Shown here piece by piece: positions 49,003-60,473 of a stretch of 64,000 nucleotides of DNA (position 1 is the stretch's first letter; every line of letters starts with the position of its first letter). The position numbers and the translations under genes were made by a program. Source of the DNA: Chelativorans petroleitrophicus (lineage in GTDB: Bacteria; Pseudomonadota; Alphaproteobacteria; Rhizobiales; Rhizobiaceae); the NCBI RefSeq assembly GCF_025398195.1, contig NZ_JAODNV010000010.1, forward strand, positions 62,001-126,000. The letters are read 5' to 3'. The notes under the pieces are model-generated. The model saw only the letters and a list, made by a program, of their open reading frames with translations. It ran no database searches and was not told the origin of the DNA.

Positions 49003-49494
49003 ATGTCCGTTCTCGCACAAGCCGCAAAGTCGCTGCTTCTGAAGGAGTTCGTGGCCGCGGTGATTCTGTCCATGCGGCAGTTCTTTGCGCCCAAGGCGAC
49101 GCTGAACTACCCGCATGAGAAGGGGCCGCTCAGCCCACGCTTCCGCGGCGAGCACGCGCTGCGCCGCTATCCCAATGGCGAGGAGCGCTGCATCGCCTGC
49201 AAGCTCTGCGAGGCGATCTGCCCGGCGCAGGCGATCACCATCGAGGCGGGACCCCGCCGCAATGACGGAACGCGGCGCACGGTGCGCTACGACATCGATA
49301 TGGTGAAGTGCATCTATTGCGGTTTCTGCCAGGAGGCGTGCCCGGTGGATGCGATCGTCGAGGGGCCGAATTTCGAGTTCGCGACCGAAACGCGCGAGGA
49401 GCTTTACTACGACAAGGCAAAGCTGCTTGAGAACGGCGATCGCTGGGAGCGGGAGCTGGCGCGCAACATAGCGTTGGATGCGCCGTATCGCTGA
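49003..49494 (+). CDS. nuoI: NADH-quinone oxidoreductase subunit I
   Basis: NuoI carries two [4Fe-4S] clusters (N6a, N6b). The 163-residue protein has two ferredoxin motifs, [15 protein letters not shown] and [15 protein letters not shown], and the tail [14 protein letters not shown]. The ATG at 49003 has GGAG 7 bases upstream; an ATG at 48997 is possible. A 111-base gap without a gene follows before nuoJ. Confidence 0.96.
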   Translation: MSVLAQAAKSLLLKEFVAAVILSMRQFFAPKATLNYPHEKGPLSPRFRGEHALRRYPNGEERCIACKLCEAICPAQAITIEAGPRRNDGTRRTVRYDIDMVKCIYCGFCQEACPVDAIVEGPNFEFATETREELYYDKAKLLENGDRWERELARNIALDAPYR

Positions 49495-49605
49495 CGCCGG
49501 CGGGAGTGGACGCGGGCGGGGCGCTCGTTTAAGAGGGCCGGCAATCGGACAGGGAAAAGTCATGGGTTCGCGCGTCTGTGCGGACTGGAACAACCGAGGG
49601 AAACG

Positions 49606-50226
49606 ATGCTGACAGGGCTCGAGGCGATCTTCTTTTATCTTTTCGCCTTTGTCGGGGTGGCGGCGGCCTTCATGGTCATTTCCGCCCGCAATCCCGTACA
49701 CTCGGTTCTCTACCTGATCGTCGTCTTCTTCAACGCGGCGGCTCTGTTCCTGCTTACCGGGGCTGAGTTCCTGGCGATGATCCTGCTCATCGTCTATGTG
49801 GGCGCGGTCGCCGTCCTGTTCCTTTTCGTGGTGATGATGCTCGACGTCGATTTCGCCGAATTGAAGCAGGGCGCGCTGCAATACGCGCCGATTGGCGCGC
49901 TTGTGGGCATCATCCTGGCGGTGGAGCTGATCGTTGTGCTGGGCGGCTACGCATTCTCGCCGGAGATCGCGGCGCAGACGGCCAAGCCCGCGCCCGATGT
50001 CGCCGTGCGGCACAACACGGCGGCCCTCGGCGACATCATCTACACGGATTACTTTTTCTTTTTTCAGGTGGCTGGCCTGATCCTGCTGGTGGCCATGGTG
50101 GGCGCGATCGTGCTGACGCTGCGTCACAAGCCTAATGTGAAGCGCCAGAGCATTGCCGCGCAGGTGGCGCGCACGCCTGCCACCGCCATCGAGATCCGCA
50201 AGGTGGAAACGGGCGAGGGAATCTGA
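49606..50226 (+). CDS. nuoJ: NADH-quinone oxidoreductase subunit J
   Basis: A 206-residue membrane subunit with five predicted helices; conserved parts are [20 protein letters not shown] and [20 protein letters not shown], which holds the pi-bulge-type helix of complex I. GAGGGA lies 5 bases before the ATG. nuoK starts 2 bases after its stop. Confidence 0.95.
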   Translation: MLTGLEAIFFYLFAFVGVAAAFMVISARNPVHSVLYLIVVFFNAAALFLLTGAEFLAMILLIVYVGAVAVLFLFVVMMLDVDFAELKQGALQYAPIGALVGIILAVELIVVLGGYAFSPEIAAQTAKPAPDVAVRHNTAALGDIIYTDYFFFFQVAGLILLVAMVGAIVLTLRHKPNVKRQSIAAQVARTPATAIEIRKVETGEGI

Positions 50227-50228
50227 GA

Positions 50229-50537
50229 ATGGAAGTCGGCATCGCACATTATCTCACCGTCTCCGCCATCCTTTTCACGCTCGGCGTCTTCGGCATTTTC
50301 CTCAATCGCAAGAACGTCATCATCATTCTGATGTCGATCGAACTCATCCTGCTTTCCGTGAACCTGAACCTCATCGCCTTCTCCTCGGTGCTGGGCGATC
50401 TGGTCGGCCAGGTCTTCGCGCTTTTCGTGCTCACCGTCGCGGCGGCCGAAGCGGCGATCGGCCTTGCCATCCTGGTAGCCTTCTTCCGCAACCGCGGCTC
50501 CATCGCGGTGGAAGACATCAACATGATGAAGGGCTGA
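50229..50537 (+). CDS. nuoK: NADH-quinone oxidoreductase subunit K
   Basis: A 102-residue membrane subunit with three helices and the two buried acidic residues used in proton transfer, in [20 protein letters not shown] and [14 protein letters not shown]. It has the usual length and lies between nuoJ and nuoL. Confidence 0.96.
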   Translation: MEVGIAHYLTVSAILFTLGVFGIFLNRKNVIIILMSIELILLSVNLNLIAFSSVLGDLVGQVFALFVLTVAAAEAAIGLAILVAFFRNRGSIAVEDINMMKG

Positions 50538-50549
50538 GGAGGCATCGTC

Positions 50550-52535
50550 ATGTATCAGGCAATCGTCTTCCTTCCGCTCGCGGGCTTCCTCATTGCCGGG
50601 CTTTTCGGCCGCTCCATCGGCGCGCGCGGCGCGGAGCTGATCACCTCCGGCCTCCTCGTCATCTCGGCCTTCCTGTCCTGGATCGCCTTTTTCTCGGTGG
50701 CGCTCGGGGATAGCGGGGCCTTCACGGTTCCCGTCCTGCGCTTCATTTCGTCCGGCGCGCTGGACGTGGCCTGGGCGCTGCGGATCGACACGCTCACCGC
50801 CGTCATGCTGGTGGTGGTCACCAGTGTGTCCGCGCTGGTGCACATCTATTCGATCGGCTACATGCACCACGACCCGCACCGACCCCGCTTCTTTGCCTAT
50901 CTGTCGCTGTTCACCTTCGCCATGCTGATGCTGGTCACCAGCGACAATCTGGTCCAGATGTTCTTCGGTTGGGAGGGCGTCGGCCTCGCTTCCTACCTGC
51001 TGATCGGCTTCTGGTACAAGAAGCCCTCGGCAAACGCCGCCGCCATGAAGGCCTTCATCGTCAACCGGGTCGGCGATTTCGGCTTCATCCTCGGCATCTT
51101 CGGCGTGTTCATGCTTTTCGGCTCGGTCAATTTCGACACCATCTTTGCCAATACGGCGAGCTTCATGCCGGGGGCGGGCGGTGAGGCCGCCGAGCCGATG
51201 CTCGTCTTCCTCGGCCGCGCGCTTGATCCGCAGGCGGCTCTCACCGTGGTCTGCCTGCTTCTCTTCCTGGGCGCCATGGGCAAGTCGGCGCAGGTGCCGC
51301 TGCACACCTGGCTGCCGGACGCAATGGAAGGTCCCACGCCGGTTTCCGCCCTCATTCACGCTGCAACGATGGTGACGGCGGGTGTCTTCATGGTGGCGCG
51401 TCTATCGCCGATCTTCGAGCTCTCCTCGACCGCGCTCACGGTCGTGACCGCGGTTGGCGCCTTCACCGCGTTCTTCGCCGCGACCGTCGGCCTCGTGCAG
51501 AACGACATCAAGCGCGTGATCGCCTATTCCACCTGTTCGCAGCTTGGCTACATGTTCGTCGCGCTTGGCACGGGCTTCTATGGCGCAGCCATCTTTCACC
51601 TGTTCACGCACGCCTTCTTCAAGGCACTTCTGTTCCTGGGTTCCGGCTCGGTTATCCACGCCGTCTCGGACGAGCAGGACATGCGCAAGATGGGTGGGCT
51701 GCGCAAGCTGATCCCGCAGACCTACTGGATGATGATCATCGGCACGCTGGCGCTTACCGGCGTGGGCATACCGGGCACGATCCTGGGCACGGCGGGCTTC
51801 TTCTCCAAGGATGCCATCATTGAAGGCGCCTTCGTCGCGCACAACCCGGCTGCGCCCTTCGCCTTCATCCTACTGGTCGTGGCGGCCGTCTTCACCAGCT
51901 TCTATTCCTGGAGGCTGATCTTCATGACCTTCCACGGCAAGCCGCGGGCCTCCGCCGACGTCATGCACCACGTGCACGAGTCGCCCTATGTCATGCTCGT
52001 GCCGCTCTTTCTGCTCGCCATTGGCGCGGTTTTCGCCGGCGTCGTCTTCAACGAGTTCTTCGTCGGTCACGAATACGATCCGTTCTGGAAGGGCGCGTTG
52101 TTCACCCTTCCCGACAACGCCATCCTCGAGGAGTTCCACCACGTTCCGCTGTGGGTGAAACTCTCGCCCTTCGTGGCGATGTTGATCGGCCTCCTGGTGG
52201 CGTGGCAGTTCTACATCCGCTCGCCGGAAAGCCCGAAGGAACTGGCGAGCAGGCACCGCGTGCTTTACGCCTTCCTGCTCAACAAGTGGTACTTCGACGA
52301 GCTATATGACTTCCTCTTCGTGAGGCCAGCCCAGAGGCTTGGGCGGTTCCTCTGGAAGAAGGGCGACGGCTGGCTGATTGACGGCTTCGGCCCCGATGGA
52401 ATATCGGCGCGTGTCATCGACGTGACCAGCCGCGTCGTCAAGCTGCAGAGCGGTTATCTCTACCATTACGCCTTCGCTATGCTGATCGGCGTGGCGGCCT
52501 TCGTGACCTGGATGATGCTCGGGAGTTCGTTCTAG
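50550..52535 (+). CDS. nuoL: NADH-quinone oxidoreductase subunit L
   Basis: NuoL is the distal antiporter-like proton pump of complex I. The 661-residue protein has about 16 membrane helices, the conserved [15 protein letters not shown] with the key Glu, lysines in [20 protein letters not shown], and [20 protein letters not shown]; the C-terminal part has the long lateral helix. It is 3 bases from nuoM. Confidence 0.96.
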   Translation: MYQAIVFLPLAGFLIAGLFGRSIGARGAELITSGLLVISAFLSWIAFFSVALGDSGAFTVPVLRFISSGALDVAWALRIDTLTAVMLVVVTSVSALVHIYSIGYMHHDPHRPRFFAYLSLFTFAMLMLVTSDNLVQMFFGWEGVGLASYLLIGFWYKKPSANAAAMKAFIVNRVGDFGFILGIFGVFMLFGSVNFDTIFANTASFMPGAGGEAAEPMLVFLGRALDPQAALTVVCLLLFLGAMGKSAQVPLHTWLPDAMEGPTPVSALIHAATMVTAGVFMVARLSPIFELSSTALTVVTAVGAFTAFFAATVGLVQNDIKRVIAYSTCSQLGYMFVALGTGFYGAAIFHLFTHAFFKALLFLGSGSVIHAVSDEQDMRKMGGLRKLIPQTYWMMIIGTLALTGVGIPGTILGTAGFFSKDAIIEGAFVAHNPAAPFAFILLVVAAVFTSFYSWRLIFMTFHGKPRASADVMHHVHESPYVMLVPLFLLAIGAVFAGVVFNEFFVGHEYDPFWKGALFTLPDNAILEEFHHVPLWVKLSPFVAMLIGLLVAWQFYIRSPESPKELASRHRVLYAFLLNKWYFDELYDFLFVRPAQRLGRFLWKKGDGWLIDGFGPDGISARVIDVTSRVVKLQSGYLYHYAFAMLIGVAAFVTWMMLGSSF

Positions 52536-52538
52536 ACC

Positions 52539-54044
52539 ATGACCGATTGGCCCATTCTTTCCACGGTCACCTTCCTGCCGCTGGTCGGCGCCTTCCTCAT
52601 CCTGCTGATCAGGGACGAGGGAGCGGCCGCACGCCGCAATATCCGCAATGTCGCGCTGCTGACGACGGTCTTCACCTTCGTCCTGTCGCTCTTCATCTGG
52701 ATCGGCTTCGATTATTCGGTGCCCGGCTTCCAGATGGTTGAGAAGCGGGAGTGGCTGGATTCCGGCATCTCCTACCACATGGGGGTGGACGGCATTTCGA
52801 TGCTGTTCGTCATCCTTACCACCTTCCTGATGCCGTTCTGCATCCTAGCGAGCTGGGAGACGATCGACAGCCGCGTGAAGGAGTACATGATCGCGTTTCT
52901 GATCCTGGAAACGCTGATGATTGGCGTCTTCTGCGCGCTCGACATCGTGCTCTTCTACGTCTTCTTCGAGGGCGGCCTCATTCCGATGTTCATCATTATC
53001 GGTGTCTGGGGCGGCCCGCGGCGCGTCTATGCGAGCTTCAAGTTCTTCCTCTATACGCTCGCAGGCTCCGTCCTGATGCTGCTCGCCATGATGGCGATCT
53101 TCTGGGAGGCGGGCACCACGGATATTCCGACGCTGCTCACCCATTCTTTCCCGCTTCACATGCAGTACTGGCTGTGGCTGGCTTTCTTCGCCTCCTTCGC
53201 AGTGAAGATGCCCATGTGGCCGGTGCATACCTGGCTGCCCGACGCCCATGTGGAGGCGCCGACGGCGGGCTCCGTCATCCTGGCGGGAATTCTCCTAAAG
53301 ATGGGCGGCTACGGCTTCCTGCGCTTCTCCGTGCCGATGTTCCCGGCCGCTTCCATGGACCTCGCGCCCCTCGTTTTCACGCTTTCGGTCGTGGCCATCA
53401 TCTACACCTCGCTGGTGGCGATGATGCAGGAGGACATGAAGAAGCTCATCGCCTACTCGTCGGTGGCGCATATGGGCTTCGTCACCATGGGCATCTTCGC
53501 GCTGAACGAGCAGGGGATTCAGGGCGCCATCTTCCAGATGCTCAGCCATGGTCTGGTCTCGTCCGCGCTGTTCCTGTGCGTCGGCGTGATCTATGACCGC
53601 ATGCACACGCGTGAGATCGCGGCCTATGGCGGCCTGGTCAACAACATGCCGAAATATGCCGTGGCCTTCATGGTCTTCACCATGGCCAATGTGGGCCTGC
53701 CGGGCACCAGCGGTTTCGTGGGCGAGTTCCTGACGCTGCTTTCGGTCTTCCGGGTCAACACCTGGGTGGCACTCTTCGCCGCGACGGGTGTAATCCTTTC
53801 GGCGGCCTATGCGCTGTGGCTCTACCGGCGCGTCATCTTCGGCGCGCTCACCAAGGAGAGCCTGAAGGCCCTATCGGACCTTTCGGGTCGCGAGAAGGCC
53901 ATCCTCTATCCGCTTGTCGTGCTTGTCATTTTCTTCGGTATCTATCCGGCACCGCTGCTCGACGCGACCACGGCTTCGGTCGGCGCGCTTCTGGATCAGT
54001 TGAGCGCGTCGATCGAACTGGCGCAGACTGGGGTTGGGAATTGA
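52539..54044 (+). CDS. nuoM: NADH-quinone oxidoreductase subunit M
   Basis: A 501-residue antiporter-like proton-pumping subunit with about 14 helices: [19 protein letters not shown], the key Glu in [20 protein letters not shown], Lys in [20 protein letters not shown] and [20 protein letters not shown]. It has the usual length. Confidence 0.96.
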   Translation: MTDWPILSTVTFLPLVGAFLILLIRDEGAAARRNIRNVALLTTVFTFVLSLFIWIGFDYSVPGFQMVEKREWLDSGISYHMGVDGISMLFVILTTFLMPFCILASWETIDSRVKEYMIAFLILETLMIGVFCALDIVLFYVFFEGGLIPMFIIIGVWGGPRRVYASFKFFLYTLAGSVLMLLAMMAIFWEAGTTDIPTLLTHSFPLHMQYWLWLAFFASFAVKMPMWPVHTWLPDAHVEAPTAGSVILAGILLKMGGYGFLRFSVPMFPAASMDLAPLVFTLSVVAIIYTSLVAMMQEDMKKLIAYSSVAHMGFVTMGIFALNEQGIQGAIFQMLSHGLVSSALFLCVGVIYDRMHTREIAAYGGLVNNMPKYAVAFMVFTMANVGLPGTSGFVGEFLTLLSVFRVNTWVALFAATGVILSAAYALWLYRRVIFGALTKESLKALSDLSGREKAILYPLVVLVIFFGIYPAPLLDATTASVGALLDQLSASIELAQTGVGN

Positions 54045-54059
54045 ACGGGAACGCATCGC

Positions 54060-55496
54060 ATGACGTTTGATCTGACATCCAGCCTGGTCCTTGCCGTTCC
54101 CGAGCTGGCGCTCGCTCTGGGCGCCATGGCGCTCTTGATGGTCGGCGTTTTCTCCGGCGAGCGTGCAAGCAGCACGGTGAACGGGCTTGCCATGGCGCTG
54201 TTCCTGGCCGTCATCGCGTGGATCATCCTTTTCCCGGCCGATGGGTCCGCCTTCGGCGGAGCTTTCGTCAGCGATCCATTTTCGCGGCTGATGAAGATCC
54301 TCACCCTCGTAGGCGCCGCCGTCACGCTCGTCATGTCGGTGGGCTTCGCGAAGGCGGAGAAGTTCGACAAGTTCGAATATCCCGTCCTCATCATGCTCTC
54401 CACGCTCGGCATGATGCTGATGGTGTCGGCCAACGACATGATCTCGCTCTATCTCGGGCTCGAACTGCAGTCGCTGGCCCTTTATGTGGTCGCCGCTATC
54501 AACCGGGACAGCGTGCGCGCCACCGAGGCAGGGCTGAAGTACTTCGTGCTTGGCGCGCTTTCCTCCGGCATGCTGCTTTACGGCGTGTCGCTGGTCTACG
54601 GCTTTACCGGCAACACCGGCTTCGAGGCGATCGCGGCCACTCTTGCGGATGGTGAGCGCCAGCTTGGCCTCGTCTTCGGGCTTGTCTTCGTGCTCGCGGG
54701 ACTTGCCTTCAAAATCTCCGCCGTGCCGTTCCACATGTGGACGCCCGATGTTTACGAGGGCGCGCCAACGCCGGTGACGGCATTCTTCGCTGCAGCCCCC
54801 AAAATGGCGGCGATGGCTCTGTTCGTGCGGGTGACCATGGAGGCGTTCGCGCCGATTGCGGCCGACTGGCAGCAGATCATCGTCTTCATCTCCGTAGCCT
54901 CGATGCTGCTCGGCTCCTTCGGTGCGATCGGCCAGCGCAACATCAAGCGGCTGATGGCCTATTCGTCCATCGGCCATATGGGCTTCGCGCTGGTGGGTCT
55001 TGCCGCCAATTCGCCGACGGGCGTGCGCGGCGTGATCCTCTACATGCTGATCTATCTCGCCATGACGCTCGGCACCTTTGCCGTCATCCTGGCCATGCGG
55101 CGAAACGACACCAATGTCGAGCAGATCGACGATCTGGCCGGCATTTCGGCGACCAACCCCACGATGGCGACCATCATGACCATCATGATGTTCTCGCTGG
55201 CGGGCATTCCACCGCTCGCCGGCTTCTGGGCCAAGTGGTATGTCTTCCTCGCCGCGATCGACGCGCAGCTCTACTGGCTGGCCGTCATAGGTGTTCTCAC
55301 CTCGGTGGTCGGCGCCTTCTACTATCTGCGGATCATCAAGGTGATGTGGTTCGACGAGGCCGTGGGCGCCTTCCAGCCCATGGCGGGCGAGCTGCGCTTC
55401 GTGCTGTGGGCCTCCGGCGCCTTCGTTCTCTTCTACGTCTTCATCGGCGGCCCGGTCGGTCAGCTGGCGGAAGCCGCGGCCAGGACGTTCTTCTGA
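54060..55496 (+). CDS. nuoN: NADH-quinone oxidoreductase subunit N
   Basis: A 478-residue antiporter-like subunit, last of the nuo genes, with [40 protein letters not shown] and [20 protein letters not shown]. birA follows after 4 bases, so the operon runs on into biotin ligase and RNase J genes, a common rhizobial order. Confidence 0.96.
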   Translation: MTFDLTSSLVLAVPELALALGAMALLMVGVFSGERASSTVNGLAMALFLAVIAWIILFPADGSAFGGAFVSDPFSRLMKILTLVGAAVTLVMSVGFAKAEKFDKFEYPVLIMLSTLGMMLMVSANDMISLYLGLELQSLALYVVAAINRDSVRATEAGLKYFVLGALSSGMLLYGVSLVYGFTGNTGFEAIAATLADGERQLGLVFGLVFVLAGLAFKISAVPFHMWTPDVYEGAPTPVTAFFAAAPKMAAMALFVRVTMEAFAPIAADWQQIIVFISVASMLLGSFGAIGQRNIKRLMAYSSIGHMGFALVGLAANSPTGVRGVILYMLIYLAMTLGTFAVILAMRRNDTNVEQIDDLAGISATNPTMATIMTIMMFSLAGIPPLAGFWAKWYVFLAAIDAQLYWLAVIGVLTSVVGAFYYLRIIKVMWFDEAVGAFQPMAGELRFVLWASGAFVLFYVFIGGPVGQLAEAAARTFF

Positions 55497-55500
55497 GGCG

Positions 55501-56319
55501 ATGTTTGTTCTGGCGCCTCCTGCCGTTGCGGCAGGCTACCGGCTGGAGGCGCATCAGAGCGTCACGTCCACCAACGCGCTGGCGCTGGAGCGCGCGCGCG
55601 AGGGCGATCCGGGCAGGCTCTGGGTGGTAGCCACCGAGCAGCGGGGCGGGCGAGGCAGGCGAGGGCGGCCCTGGGCCACGCCGCGCGGCAATCTGGCCGC
55701 TACACTTCTTCTGGTGGATGCCTTCGACCCGGCGACCGCTGCGACGCTCGGCTTCGTGGCAGGGCTCGCGCTTGGCGACGCCCTTGCCGGGGTGGTGCCC
55801 GAGGCGACGGTCTCGCTGGGCGTGGATGGCGCCGGGTCGCACCGCAACCGGTTTGAGCTCAAATGGCCGAACGACGTGCTGGCCGACGGGGAGAAGCTTG
55901 CCGGCATTCTCCTGGAATCCTCCACGCTCGAGGGCAACCGTCTCGCCCTTGCCGTCGGCATTGGCGTGAATGTGGTCGCCCATCCCGAGGACGTGCCCTA
56001 TCCGGCCACCTCCCTTGTGCGGCTGGGCTCGCGCGCGGACGCCGAGACCCTGTTTCTTGCCCTGTCGGATGCCTGGATGGACAATATCCGCCTGTGGAAC
56101 GGCGGGCGCGGGATCGCGACCATTCGCGAGCGCTGGCTTGCGCGCGCGGCGGGCCTGGGCAGCCGCGTTGCCGTGCAGGTCGACGGCAGGATCGTGCGGG
56201 GTATGTTCGAAACGATCGACGAATCATGCCGTTTCGTCATTCGCGAGGATGACGGATCGCGCCTGAGGATCGCGGCGGGCGACGTGCATTTCGGAGCGGT
56301 CGCTTCCGTACGCGACTAA
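55501..56319 (+). CDS. birA: Biotin-[acetyl-CoA-carboxylase] ligase BirA
   Basis: BirA attaches biotin to carboxylase carrier proteins. The 272-residue protein is of the monofunctional class without a DNA-binding domain: it opens directly with the catalytic domain (HQSVTSTNALALERAREG), then the biotinyl-AMP loop GGRGRRGRPWATPRGNLAAT, LKWPNDVLADGEKLAGIL and a small C-terminal SH3-like domain. So it probably does not repress biotin genes. Confidence 0.93.
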   Translation: MFVLAPPAVAAGYRLEAHQSVTSTNALALERAREGDPGRLWVVATEQRGGRGRRGRPWATPRGNLAATLLLVDAFDPATAATLGFVAGLALGDALAGVVPEATVSLGVDGAGSHRNRFELKWPNDVLADGEKLAGILLESSTLEGNRLALAVGIGVNVVAHPEDVPYPATSLVRLGSRADAETLFLALSDAWMDNIRLWNGGRGIATIRERWLARAAGLGSRVAVQVDGRIVRGMFETIDESCRFVIREDDGSRLRIAAGDVHFGAVASVRD

Positions 56320-56334
56320 GAAAGAGGAGAAAGC

Positions 56335-58002
56335 GTGGCATCGAGTCAGGCGGAGCTGGTCTTTTGCCCCTTGGGGGGCGTCGGCGAAATCGGCATGAAT
56401 CTGGCGCTTTACGGTTATGGACCGCCGGACCGGCGCACCTGGATCATGGTGGATTGCGGCGTCACCTTTCCTGGCCTGGAGTTGCCCGGGGTTGATCTCG
56501 TTCTGCCCGACATCCGCTTCATCGAGGAACAGGCGGGCGATCTGGCCGGTATCGTGATCACCCATGCCCACGAGGACCATTACGGCGCACTGCTGGAGCT
56601 GTGGCCGCGGCTTAAATGTCCGGTATGGATGACGCCCTTTACCGCGGGCCTTCTGGAGGCGAAGCGGGCGGGCGAGGCCACCGCACCGGAGGTGCCGGTT
56701 ACGATCTTCCGCGCGGGCGATGTCTTCACCGTAGGGCCGTTTTCGATCGAGGCGGTTGCCGTCAGCCACTCCATTCCCGAGCCGGTATCGCTCGCCATCA
56801 CCACGCCCCTGGGGACGGTGGTCCATACGGGCGACTGGAAGATCGACGCCGCGCCCGTGCTCGGTCCGCAGACCAACGAGGAGCGTTTCCGGGAACTCGG
56901 CAAAAAGGGCGTTCTGGCGCTCATCTGCGATTCCACCAACGCCCTGCGCGAAGGAATTTCCCCATCCGAGCAGGCGGTGGGGGAGGGCCTCAGGGAGATC
57001 ATCGAAAAGGCGCCTGCCCGGGTTGCCGTCACCACCTTCTCCTCGCATGTGGGCCGCATCCGTGCGGTCGCCGAGGCCGCGCGGAACGCAGGCCGGCAGG
57101 TGCTGGTGCTCGGCCGTTCGCTGCAGCGCGTGATCGAGGTAGCCGAGGAACTCGGCTATCTCGAGGGCCTGCCGCCCTTTTTGTCGGAAGAGGATTTCGG
57201 CTACATCCCGCGTGAAAACGCCGTCATCCTCTGCACGGGCAGCCAGGGCGAGCCGCGCGCGGCCCTTGCCAAGCTGGCGCGTGACGAGATGCGCAATGTG
57301 GCGCTTTCGCCGGGTGATACGGTCGTCTATTCCTCGCGGGTCATTCCCGGCAATGAGAAGGCGATTCTGGCCACCAAGAACCTGCTCATCGAGAAGGGTA
57401 TCCGGGTGGTCGAGGATGGCGATGCGCTCGTCCATGTGTCGGGCCATCCGCGCCGGAACGAACTGAAGCAGATGTATGACTGGGTGAAGCCACAGATTCT
57501 GGTGCCCGTGCATGGAGAGGCCGCCCATCTCGTCGCCCAGGGCTCGCTTGCGGCCATGGCCGGCATTCCAGAAGTGCCCCACGTCAGAAACGGTGACCTG
57601 CTGCGGCTTGCCCCGGGACCGGCCGAGATCATCGATCAGGTTCCTTTCGGGCGCATTTACAAGGACGGCAAGGTGATCGGAACGGACGAGGAGGTGGGCG
57701 TGCGCGACCGGCGCCGGCTCTCCTTCGCCGGCCATGTGGCGGTCAATGTTGTGCTCGATGAACGGTTCGAGCTCGCGGGCGAGCCGGATATGGTCGCCAT
57801 CGGCCTGCCGAAGACGGATGGCGCGGGCGAACTCTTCGAGGACATCATGATGGAGGCTGCCCTGAGCGCGGTGCACAGCATACCCCGAGCCAACCGCCGC
57901 GATCTCGATCTGGTCGGCGAGGCCGTACGCCGCGCCGTCCGCTCGGCCGCGGCCGAGGCCTGGGGCAAGAAGCCGATCGTCACCGTCTTCGTAACGCGGT
58001 AG
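56335..58002 (+). CDS. rnj: Ribonuclease J
   Basis: RNase J is a metallo-beta-lactamase-fold enzyme with 5'-exonuclease and endonuclease activity that matures rRNA and degrades mRNA in alphaproteobacteria. The 555-residue protein has VTHAHEDHYGALLELWPRL (metal ligands), HTGDWKIDAAP, the beta-CASP blocks CDSTNALREG and TGSQGEPRAALAKLA, and VHVSGHPRRNELKQMYDWVK with PVHGEAAHL. The start is GTG at 56335 with GAGGAGA 5 bases upstream. Confidence 0.94.
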   Translation: MASSQAELVFCPLGGVGEIGMNLALYGYGPPDRRTWIMVDCGVTFPGLELPGVDLVLPDIRFIEEQAGDLAGIVITHAHEDHYGALLELWPRLKCPVWMTPFTAGLLEAKRAGEATAPEVPVTIFRAGDVFTVGPFSIEAVAVSHSIPEPVSLAITTPLGTVVHTGDWKIDAAPVLGPQTNEERFRELGKKGVLALICDSTNALREGISPSEQAVGEGLREIIEKAPARVAVTTFSSHVGRIRAVAEAARNAGRQVLVLGRSLQRVIEVAEELGYLEGLPPFLSEEDFGYIPRENAVILCTGSQGEPRAALAKLARDEMRNVALSPGDTVVYSSRVIPGNEKAILATKNLLIEKGIRVVEDGDALVHVSGHPRRNELKQMYDWVKPQILVPVHGEAAHLVAQGSLAAMAGIPEVPHVRNGDLLRLAPGPAEIIDQVPFGRIYKDGKVIGTDEEVGVRDRRRLSFAGHVAVNVVLDERFELAGEPDMVAIGLPKTDGAGELFEDIMMEAALSAVHSIPRANRRDLDLVGEAVRRAVRSAAAEAWGKKPIVTVFVTR

Positions 58003-58007
58003 CGGCT

Positions 58008-58412
58008 ATGCTGGGCAAGCTCAACCATGTGGCGATCGCGGTGCCGGATCTGGCGGCGGCTGCCGCAACCTATGGTGACGTGCTCGGCGCAAAGGTTTCC
58101 GAGCCTCAGCCGCTGCCCGATCATGGCGTCACCGTGGTCTTCATCGACTTGGGCAACAGCAAGGTTGAACTGCTGGAGCCCCTGGGGGAGGATTCTCCGA
58201 TCGCCGCCTTTCTGGAAAAGAACCCGGCCGGCGGCATGCATCATGTCTGTTACGAAGTGGCCGACATTCTGGCCGCGCGTGACCGGCTCGTGGCGGCGGG
58301 TGCCCGCGTGCTCGGCGACGGACAGCCGAAGACGGGCGCTCACGGCAAACCGGTGCTCTTCCTTCATCCCAAGGACTTTTTCGGCACACTCATCGAGCTT
58401 GAGCAGGTGTGA
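58008..58412 (+). CDS. mce: Methylmalonyl-CoA epimerase
   Basis: This VOC-fold enzyme interconverts the epimers of methylmalonyl-CoA in propionate breakdown. The 134-residue protein has HVAIAVPDLAAAAATYGDVL, VELLEPLGEDSPIAAFLEKN, GGMHHVCYEVADI and LHPKDFFGTLIELEQV, which together hold the metal-binding His and Glu residues. It is 5 bases after rnj. Confidence 0.92.
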   Translation: MLGKLNHVAIAVPDLAAAAATYGDVLGAKVSEPQPLPDHGVTVVFIDLGNSKVELLEPLGEDSPIAAFLEKNPAGGMHHVCYEVADILAARDRLVAAGARVLGDGQPKTGAHGKPVLFLHPKDFFGTLIELEQV

Positions 58413-58490
58413 CGGCGCGTCGCGCCGCGGGCGTTTCAAAAGTTTCCGAGCAACGGCTATCTTGCGGGCGCAGCAGGAACGGGCTTTCCC

Positions 58491-58760
58491 ATGGAATGGA
58501 TCTCGCTGTCGGCGGTTTTCTTCATCATCTGGTGGCTGGTGCTGTTCGTATCGCTGCCTATCGGCTTGCGCACCCAGGACGATGAGAACGACGTGGTGCT
58601 CGGCACACCCGCAAGCGCACCGCGCGGGCCGCACATGCTGCGAGCCTTTATTCGCACGACCGTACTGACGGCCATAATCTTTGCTGGCTATTATGTGGTG
58701 ACGCGGGTCTTGGGCTACTCGTTTGACGATATTCCGCGCCTGGTGCCCAACTTCTACTAA
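58491..58760 (+). CDS. DUF1467 membrane protein
   Basis: An 89-residue protein with two membrane segments (about 6-22 and 60-78), a PIGLRTQDDEN-like linker and the closing VLGYSFDDIPRLVPNFY. The family is widespread beside mce and proS in rhizobia; its function is unknown. Confidence 0.85.
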   Translation: MEWISLSAVFFIIWWLVLFVSLPIGLRTQDDENDVVLGTPASAPRGPHMLRAFIRTTVLTAIIFAGYYVVTRVLGYSFDDIPRLVPNFY

Positions 58761-58774
58761 AGTCCTGACCGTCC

Positions 58775-58803
58775 AAAAAAAAAGCAAGGCAGGTACGCCT
58801 TGC
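58775..58803 (-). terminator. Intrinsic terminator, minus strand
   Basis: Stem GCAAGGC with GCCTTGC (7 bp, 6-base loop at 58791-58796) followed on the minus strand by nine T. It points away from proS, so it ends a minus-strand transcript and not the DUF1467 operon. Confidence 0.75.
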
Positions 58804-58921
58804 AACTAAACGCGTCCGACCCGTTTCCGTTTTTCAAACGGCGGCAGCGAACATGCGCGCCAGGATCGTATCCTCCCAAGACTTTGACCGCGTAAGTGAG
58901 AGCGGATTTAAGGTTCCACCC
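58775..58921 (-). ncRNA. Putative small RNA on the minus strand upstream of proS
   Basis: The 384-base gap between the DUF1467 gene and proS has signals for a minus-strand transcript of about 147 bases: an extended -10 (TGC-TATAAA, at 58928-58933 reading leftward) and a strong terminator at 58775-58803. No minus-strand gene lies there. A GGAGG and a short frame ending in ARMFAAAV occur inside, but no standard start codon sits in place, so a tiny peptide is possible but not shown. No known RNA family was recognised. Confidence 0.4.
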
Positions 58922-59144
58922 TCTTATTTTATAGCAGCTACCTTAGACCAACTTTTATCTCAATGTCACGAAAAATTTTGGCCCAGGGCGGGCCGTTATC
59001 CGGCCGATTTGAGAAGCGTTTTGCGCGCCCGGCCTGCCGCCTGGCGCGCTTGGGTTTGCAACCTGCCACGAAATGGCTAAGAAGCCTGTCGATACAGGCT
59101 GGCGGCGTGATTCCGCCTCTTTCCACTGCATAACGGGTAGCTTC

Positions 59145-60473
59145 ATGCGACTGTCGCGTTACTTCCTGCCCATCCTGAAGGAAAACCCCCGGGAGGCCGA
59201 GATCGTCTCGCACCGGCTCATGCTGCGGGCGGGCATGATCCGCCAGCAGGCTGCCGGCAGCTTTTCCTGGCTGCCGCTCGGCAAGCGGGTGCTCGACAAG
59301 GTCTGCCAGATCATCCGCGAGGAGCAGGACCGCGCCGGCGCGCTGGAGATCCTGATGCCGACCATCCAGTCGGCGGACTTGTGGATCGAGAGCGGGCGCT
59401 ACAACGATTACGGCAAAGAAATGCTGCGCATCCGCGACCGGCAGGATCGCCCGATGCTCTATGGCCCCACCAATGAGGAAATGGTGACGGACATTTTCCG
59501 CGCCTATGTGAAGTCCTACAAGGATCTGCCGCTCAACCTCTATCACATCCAGTGGAAGTTCCGCGACGAGGTGAGGCCGCGCTTCGGGGTGATGCGGTCG
59601 CGCGAATTTCTGATGAAGGACGCCTATTCCTTCGATCTGGACTATGAAGGCGCGAAGGCGGCTTACAACCGTATGTTCGTTGCCTACCTGAGGACCTTCT
59701 CCCGCCTAGGGCTCAAGGCAATTCCCATGCGGGCGGATACCGGGCCGATCGGCGGCGATTTGAGCCATGAGTTCATCATTCTGGCCTCGACGGGTGAAAG
59801 CGCCGTCTTCTGCCACAAGGACTTTCTGGATCTGCCCGTGCCTTCGGCCGACGTGGATTTTTCCAACGACGAGGAGATTGCCGGCATTGTCGAGCAGTGG
59901 ACCAAGCCTTACGCGGCCACCGACGAAATGCACGACGAGGCCGCCTGGGCACAGGTGCCGGAAGACAAGCGCCTTGCCGCGCGCGGCATCGAAGTCGGCC
60001 ACATTTTCCACTTCGGCACCAAATATTCCAAGCCCATGAAGGCCACGGTGATGGGACCGGACGGGAAGGAACACTTCGTTTCGATGGGCTCCTACGGCAT
60101 CGGCCCGACGCGCCTGGCGGCGGCGATCATCGAGGCGAGCCACGACGAAGCCGGCATCATCTGGCCCGAGGCGGTCACCCCATTCGAGATCGCGCTGATC
60201 AATATGAAGGCGGGTGACGCGGAGTGCGACCGCGTCTGCGAGCAGATCTATGCCGCGCTTTCGGCTTCTGGTCGCGAGGTGCTTTATGATGACACCGATC
60301 AGCGGCCCGGCGCCAAATTCGCCACCGCCGACCTCATCGGCCTGCCGTGGCAGGTGATTGTCGGTCCGCGCGGTGTGGCTGCGGGCGAGGTGGAGGTGAA
60401 GAGCCGGGCCACTGGCGAAAGAGAGACCCTTCCCATAGAGGCGGTCGCAAACCGGTTCAGCGTGCGCCGATGA
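59145..60473 (+). CDS. proS: Prolyl-tRNA synthetase, short bacterial type
   Basis: ProS charges tRNA-Pro. The 442-residue protein is the short alphaproteobacterial form without the editing insertion: [40 protein letters not shown], class II motif 2 in [20 protein letters not shown], motif 3 in [16 protein letters not shown] and a C-terminal anticodon-binding domain. The ATG at 59145 matches the family start. Its stop overlaps the lolC start (ATGA). Confidence 0.94.
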   Translation: MRLSRYFLPILKENPREAEIVSHRLMLRAGMIRQQAAGSFSWLPLGKRVLDKVCQIIREEQDRAGALEILMPTIQSADLWIESGRYNDYGKEMLRIRDRQDRPMLYGPTNEEMVTDIFRAYVKSYKDLPLNLYHIQWKFRDEVRPRFGVMRSREFLMKDAYSFDLDYEGAKAAYNRMFVAYLRTFSRLGLKAIPMRADTGPIGGDLSHEFIILASTGESAVFCHKDFLDLPVPSADVDFSNDEEIAGIVEQWTKPYAATDEMHDEAAWAQVPEDKRLAARGIEVGHIFHFGTKYSKPMKATVMGPDGKEHFVSMGSYGIGPTRLAAAIIEASHDEAGIIWPEAVTPFEIALINMKAGDAECDRVCEQIYAALSASGREVLYDDTDQRPGAKFATADLIGLPWQVIVGPRGVAAGEVEVKSRATGERETLPIEAVANRFSVRR

